A DNA stretch of 64,000 nucleotides, from contig CAZDVQ010000013.1 in assembly GCA_964508975.1 (NCBI GenBank), positions 25,251 through 89,250 on the forward strand. Reading direction: 5' to 3'. The notes below the pieces were generated by a model. That model was not told where the DNA came from. It made no database searches and saw nothing but the letters and a program-made list of their open reading frames with translations. Positions 60,654 through 64,000 of this stretch are shown in pieces. How positions within the stretch are numbered: position 1 is the first letter of the stretch; each line of letters begins with the position of its first letter. A program made the position numbers and the translations under genes. The stretch is from CAZDVQ01 sp964508975 (GTDB lineage: Bacteria; Bacteroidota; Bacteroidia; Chitinophagales; Saprospiraceae).

Positions 60654-60788
60654 GATTTGGGCGCTGCGCCCGCCGGGGCGGTCGCCGGCGTGCTCCGCGC
60701 TCGCTGTGCGCTCGGTGCCTTTGGCACTGGCCGCTACGCGGCCACGCTCCGCATGCCTAGCGCTTCGGCGGCAAGCCGCCGGGGATGC
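60654..60788 (+). repeat. GC-rich hairpin element, left-type arm
   Basis: Starts TTTGGGCGCTGCGCCC. Perfect stems are GGCCGC-TAC-GCGGCC (60729-60743) and GTGCC-TTT-GGCAC just before it. It lies between the LUD gene start and the HxlR gene end. 60789-60889 is AT-rich without features. Confidence 0.7.
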
Positions 60789-60889
60789 ATAATATTAACT
60801 GCTTTTATATCTTTTGAGTACCTTAAATTTAACTTATTTAACCGGAATTGATACTTCATGATATGCGGCAGCCGATTTTATGCGTCAAA

Positions 60890-61222
60890 CTACTTCAGTA
60901 TGATGTGCTGGTTCCCCCAGTTTTCCATAGCTTGAAATACAGGTGAGAGACTTTCTCCAAGCTCAGTCAAGGCATACTCCACTCTGGGCGGTATTTCTTT
61001 AAACCGTTCTCGGCTAATCAAGCCATCGTGTTCTAATTCTTTAAGTTGTTCCGTTAGTACCTTCCGAGATATTTGGGGTATCCGGACGGCAATTTCTCCA
61101 AACCTTCTTTTCCTGGCTACCAAACAATATAGGATAATAGGCTTCCATTTCCCGCCAATTATTTCAAGGGTTGCCGTTACCGGGCAGTTGAATTCGTTGC
61201 TTTTAACGGTTTTAGTTACCAT
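60890..61222 (-). CDS. HxlR-family transcriptional regulator
   Basis: This 110-residue winged-helix protein has CPVTATLEIIGGKWKPIILY, the defining HxlR start, and FGEIAVRIPQISRKVLTEQL as the recognition helix region. It ends VFQAMENWGNQHIILK. Such regulators often respond to quinones or electrophiles. It is divergent from an NmrA-like NAD(P)-binding oxidoreductase over a 110-base gap with a repeated operator-like motif, so it probably controls that gene and itself. Confidence 0.92.
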   Translation of the reverse strand: MVTKTVKSNEFNCPVTATLEIIGGKWKPIILYCLVARKRRFGEIAVRIPQISRKVLTEQLKELEHDGLISRERFKEIPPRVEYALTELGESLSPVFQAMENWGNQHIILK

Positions 61223-61243
61223 ATCGTTACTAGAATTTTCAAA

Positions 61244-61292
61244 GTTACCCTAAGGTAACTAGTTACTTTTAAAAATTATTATTAGTTACTTT
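61244..61292. promoter_or_regulatory. Candidate HxlR operator in the divergent gap
   Basis: GTTACCCTAAGGTAAC (61244-61259) is a palindrome with GTTACC/GGTAAC arms. It is followed by two direct copies of TAGTTACTTT at 61260-61269 and 61283-61292 (23 bases apart), and TAGTTACC occurs again at the HxlR start. The second copy overlaps a -7-like TTACTTTG. This arrangement suits dimer binding that shuts off both promoters. Confidence 0.5.
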
Positions 61293-61332
61293 GTGAAACA
61301 AAAATAATTATTAATTTTTAAACCGAACAAAA

Positions 61333-62211
61333 ATGATTTTAGTAACTGGCGCTACTGGGCAATTTGGGCAAGTAGCCATTGATTCACTTTTGGCCAAAGG
61401 CATAGCACCTAGCCAAATAACAGCATTGGTAAGAAGCGAAGCAGCTGCCGAAAAATTTACAGCCAAAGGCATTCAAATAGCTATCGGCGACTACAACGAT
61501 TACCCGTCACTCGTACAAGCGTTTAAGGGTGTAGAAAAGCTACTTTTCATATCAGGTAGCGATGTAATGAACCGTTCTGTGCAGCATCAAAATGTAGTAA
61601 AGGCAGCTCAGGAGGCTAATGTCCAATACATTGTATATACCAGTGTGCAGCGTAAAAACGAAACAGCAAATTCGCCGCTCTGGGTAGTAGCAGAATCTCA
61701 TTTACAAACAGAGCAGTGGTTGAGGGAAAGTGGTATCCCACATACTATTTTAAAAAATACCCTTTATATGGATTTCATACCAGCTTTTGTTGGGGAGCAT
61801 GTTTTTGAAACAGGGTCTGTGTATTTACCTGCGGGTGATGGTAAGGTCAGTGCTGTTTTACGCGCCGAGATGGCAGAAGCTACAGCCAATGTATTACTAA
61901 GTCCAGAGCATGCTGGTAAAGTGTATGATTTTACACACAACGAAGCGTTTTCGTATAATGAGGTTGCGGATATCCTATCGCAACTTTCAGGTAAAGCCAT
62001 ACAATATACATCGCCCACGGCTGAAGCTTATGCCGAAACGTTATCGAAGTTTGGCTTGCCAGCTGAAGCCATTGGGATATTCTCGGGATTTGCCGTAGCT
62101 CAAGCCCAAGGAGAATTGGACATTACCAGCAATCAACTTGAAACATTGTTGGGGCGTAAGCCAACTAAGATTCAAGCCTATTTAAACAAGGTGTACGCTA
62201 AACCTGCCTAG
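61333..62211 (+). CDS. NmrA-like NAD(P)-binding oxidoreductase (QorB type)
   Basis: This 292-residue atypical SDR starts MILVTGATGQFGQVAIDSLL, the GxxGxxG nucleotide-binding motif. No YxxxK catalytic pair is evident, as in NmrA/QorB proteins. VQYIVYTSVQ and FTHNEAFSYNEVADILSQLS are typical of NAD(P)H:quinone oxidoreductase type 2. With the divergent HxlR regulator it probably forms an electrophile/quinone response pair. Confidence 0.85.
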   Translation: MILVTGATGQFGQVAIDSLLAKGIAPSQITALVRSEAAAEKFTAKGIQIAIGDYNDYPSLVQAFKGVEKLLFISGSDVMNRSVQHQNVVKAAQEANVQYIVYTSVQRKNETANSPLWVVAESHLQTEQWLRESGIPHTILKNTLYMDFIPAFVGEHVFETGSVYLPAGDGKVSAVLRAEMAEATANVLLSPEHAGKVYDFTHNEAFSYNEVADILSQLSGKAIQYTSPTAEAYAETLSKFGLPAEAIGIFSGFAVAQAQGELDITSNQLETLLGRKPTKIQAYLNKVYAKPA

Positions 62212-62290
62212 GTCAGTTTTTATTAGGGGTAGGACAGTATCGGCCATATTTACTGGCCTTGTAAATCGGGCGTAAGGGAGATATATTTTG

Positions 62291-62436
62291 TCCCTGCGCT
62301 AGCGCTCCGGCGGCAAAGCCGCCGTTCCTGCGTTAGCTGGCCGGAGGGCGCCGCCGAAGGCGGCGGTGCGCAGCACGGAGCATCGCGAACCCCGTAGTAC
62401 AGCGGCGACGCGTATGCGGCGCAACGCCCAAAAAAT
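62291..62436 (-). repeat. GC-rich hairpin element, right-type arm
   Basis: Ends GGCGCAACGCCCAAAAAAT. Stems are GGCGGC-AAA-GCCGCC near the left end and CGCCGCC-GAA-GGCGGCG near 62350. It lies between the convergent ends of the NmrA-like and FKBP genes. Confidence 0.7.
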
Positions 62437-62467
62437 AAATTATCTAAGGCTAAATGCCTTAAACAAA

Positions 62468-62500
62468 AACACCCCGACTACCTGAGGCAGCCGGGGTGTT
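62468..62500 (-). terminator. Terminator of the FKBP gene
   Basis: On the minus strand ACACCCCG pairs with CGGGGTGT around a ~15-base loop and is followed by TTTTGTTT, about 20 bases past the stop at 62521. Confidence 0.8.
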
Positions 62501-62520
62501 CATTTGTATACCACGGGGTA

Positions 62521-63153
62521 TTATTTGATGTCGATCAACTCGAGTTCGAAAATCAAAATAGCGTTAGGTGGAATAGAGCCACCTGCACCGCGTGCGCCAT
62601 AACCCAAGTTTGATGGGATGTACAAGCGCCATTTAGAGCCTTTAGGCATCAACTGGAGTGCTTCAACCCAGCCTGGAATCAAACGGGCTACCGGGAAAGT
62701 AGCAGGTTCGCCACGGTTTACAGAGCTATCGAACACTGTACCGTCCAACAAGGTGCCATGGTAGTGCGCTACAACGGTTTGCTGCAAGGTTGGTTTTGGG
62801 CCATCGCCAGCACGCAATACTTCGTACTGTAAACCACTAGCCGTGGTGATGATGCCTGGTTTCTTCGCGTTTTCAGCAAAGTATTGTTTCTCTTTAAGCA
62901 TAACTAGTTCGCTATTTTTTTTGTTGACATAAGCTTGGGCATCGGCTGCGCTCATTTGCGCTTTACCAGCATAGGCATCTTTGAAGCCTTTGTCGAAAGC
63001 ATCTTGCTTGAATTGCATAGAAGCTGGGGAGTTTTTAATTTCGTTGCCCTTAACTACACCTAAAGCATAGCTGAGGGAGTCCTTGATCTGGGCTTCAGCC
63101 GAAAATGCTAAACCCAACACGAATGCACTGAGTACCAATTTTTTGAAATTCAT
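62521..63153 (-). CDS. Exported FKBP-type peptidyl-prolyl isomerase (Mip-like)
   Basis: This 210-residue protein has a signal peptide (MNFKKLVLSAFVLGLAFSAE, then AQ). Residues 23-95 form the helical Mip-type dimerisation region (DSLSYALGVVKGNEIK). Residues about 100-210 are the FKBP domain (VVAHYHGTLLDGTVFDSSVN, IPSNLGYGARGAGGSIPPNA). It should help fold periplasmic or outer-membrane proteins. It is alone on its strand, with its own terminator. Confidence 0.92.
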   Translation of the reverse strand: MNFKKLVLSAFVLGLAFSAEAQIKDSLSYALGVVKGNEIKNSPASMQFKQDAFDKGFKDAYAGKAQMSAADAQAYVNKKNSELVMLKEKQYFAENAKKPGIITTASGLQYEVLRAGDGPKPTLQQTVVAHYHGTLLDGTVFDSSVNRGEPATFPVARLIPGWVEALQLMPKGSKWRLYIPSNLGYGARGAGGSIPPNAILIFELELIDIK

Positions 63154-63282
63154 TGTTCTAGTTTTAAGGATAAAAAAAATGCAAGGCGCTGGTTTGAAGA
63201 TATATCAAACGTACGCTGAATTTAACTTGAGCGCATATTCAAAAGCTGTACCACAATTGGCTAGGCTATGCTAAAAAGAAAA

Positions 63283-63306
63283 AGCCCAACTGAAAACAGA
63301 AGGGCT
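63283..63306 (-). terminator. Terminator after secG
   Basis: On the minus strand AGCCC...GGGCT (with inner CTG/CAG pairing and two mismatches) is followed by TTTTTCTTTT, about 30 bases past the secG stop. Confidence 0.65.
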
Positions 63307-63333
63307 AAATATCTTTTACCGAAGCGGATGGTA

Positions 63334-63561
63334 CTATACGAAGAAGCTAGCAACGATGCACAAAACAAACAATGAACCAGCCAAAACCCATGTAGCACGG
63401 GTTAAGATATCGCCAGAATTTGCGGCACCCATCAATTGGCTTGCTGCTTGTGCGCCACCGAAAGTAGAGCTCAAACCACCACCTTTAGGGTTTTGAATCA
63501 ACACGATGATGATTAAAAGAATGCTAACGAGGATAGAAAGTAAGGTGACAAACGCTGCCAT
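63334..63561 (-). CDS. secG: Protein translocase subunit SecG
   Basis: This 75-residue protein with two hydrophobic helices contains IIIVLIQNPKGGGLSSTFGG, the diagnostic SecG motif before the second helix. It is the accessory subunit of the SecYEG channel; secY is at 25389-26744. It lies three bases after the partial upstream gene, with which it is probably co-transcribed. Confidence 0.94.
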   Translation of the reverse strand: MAAFVTLLSILVSILLIIIVLIQNPKGGGLSSTFGGAQAASQLMGAANSGDILTRATWVLAGSLFVLCIVASFFV

Positions 63562-63564
63562 GAT

Positions 63565-64000
63565 CTATTTAGATTTTACGAATGGATTAATTTTCTCGAT
63601 TTGACTTGCAAAGTAACGACTATTATTTGGAATTAGCAAGCATAATTTTTCGAACATTTTTATTGCGGCCTCATGATAGCCTTGACTATGTAGTAATTGT
63701 GCTAGTGGTTCTGATACCAAATCGGCCGGTAACTCTAAGCTTTTGCGGGCCAATTGCTTCACCTCGGGGAACTCCAACTCGTCAGAATTAATCTGCTGGT
63801 CTAACTCTTGTTCTTCGGCAGATACGAGCACTGGCACTGCTTCAAGCGGGGCTTCGGGCAGTACATTTTGGGGTTCGATCAGCTGAACCGCAGGCTTTAT
63901 AGAAAGCTCAACAGGGGTATCGCAGCCATCAACCGCAGGGCGTTTCAACTTATTCAGGAAACTGGCGAAACTCGTTTTTTTTTCAGCAACAGGCGTTTCT
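63565..64000 (-). CDS. TPR-like protein upstream of secG (partial, runs off right edge)
   Basis: The frame is open to the window edge; the last complete codons toward the edge read ETPVAEKKTSFASFLNKLKR. The visible 144 C-terminal residues contain a TPR-like helix pair near the end (LHSQGYHEAAIKMFEKLCLL, NNSRYFASQIEKINP). Uncharacterised Bacteroidota proteins with a SxxFAxQIEKI-type ending occur next to secG. The function is unknown; the N-terminus is outside the window. Confidence 0.7.
   Translation of the reverse strand, partial: ETPVAEKKTSFASFLNKLKRPAVDGCDTPVELSIKPAVQLIEPQNVLPEAPLEAVPVLVSAEEQELDQQINSDELEFPEVKQLARKSLELPADLVSEPLAQLLHSQGYHEAAIKMFEKLCLLIPNNSRYFASQIEKINPFVKSK

Noticed and set aside
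1..64000. tRNA, rRNA or riboswitch genes
   Set aside because: Intergenic stretches were read for cloverleaf-like T-arm sequences and known leader motifs; none was convincing.

Overview
The window is a chromosomal segment of a Bacteroidota bacterium of moderate GC content. The phylum call rests on recurrent TAnnTTTG -7 promoter boxes, weak or absent Shine-Dalgarno sequences, secreted proteins with PKD domains and a gliding/type IX secretion C-terminal domain, a holB-ricT neighbourhood, zinc-less L36 and a long S14, and the S10-spc-alpha gene order with map-infA-rpmJ. Placement below phylum (Chitinophagales- or Saprospirales-like) is only a guess. I found no rRNA, tRNA, CRISPR array, prophage or complete insertion sequence.

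Layout. 0-5 kb: a GHMP kinase running off the left edge, divergent from a membrane glycosyltransferase, then a minus-strand operon (M28 peptidase, secreted protein, sugar nucleotidyltransferase). 5-11.9 kb: ricT, holB, a decayed Rpn-type nuclease remnant, a peptide-binding lipoprotein and diphosphomevalonate decarboxylase. 12.1-31.2 kb: str, S10, spc and alpha ribosomal-protein clusters, all on the plus strand (rpsL-rpsG-fusA, then rpsJ through rplQ with secY, map, infA and rpoA). 31.9-36.7 kb: a formylglycine-generating-enzyme-like protein with an ECF sigma factor and probable anti-sigma, then aroE and a DUF368/PopT transporter. 37-43 kb: an AT-rich lipoprotein/secreted pair and an 1117-residue PKD/CHU_C surface protein. 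43-49 kb: arginine decarboxylase, M61 peptidase, rpe, orphan histidine kinase. 49-55 kb: a 1958-residue repeat-rich secreted protein. 55.4-60.6 kb: lptB, a TIR-TPR-short-chain-dehydrogenase fusion, corA and a LUD-domain gene. 60.8-64 kb: an HxlR regulator divergent from an NmrA-like oxidoreductase, an FKBP isomerase, secG and a partial TPR-like gene.

Outside the rpsJ-rplQ block, almost every larger intergenic gap carries one family of GC-rich elements (13 loci). They have TTTGGGCG-type outer ends and are built from strings of small perfect hairpins. The three-base loops are TNY in one arm orientation and the complement (GAA, GTA, AAA) in the other. Five loci are two-armed, and in two of these the centre is the same 281-bp element with terminal inverted repeats. 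A different ~165-bp imperfect palindrome separates the TIR-SDR gene from corA.

The most unusual single gene is the TIR-TPR-SDR fusion (56324-58747). It joins an apparently inactivated TIR fold to an apparently intact NAD(P)-dependent dehydrogenase.
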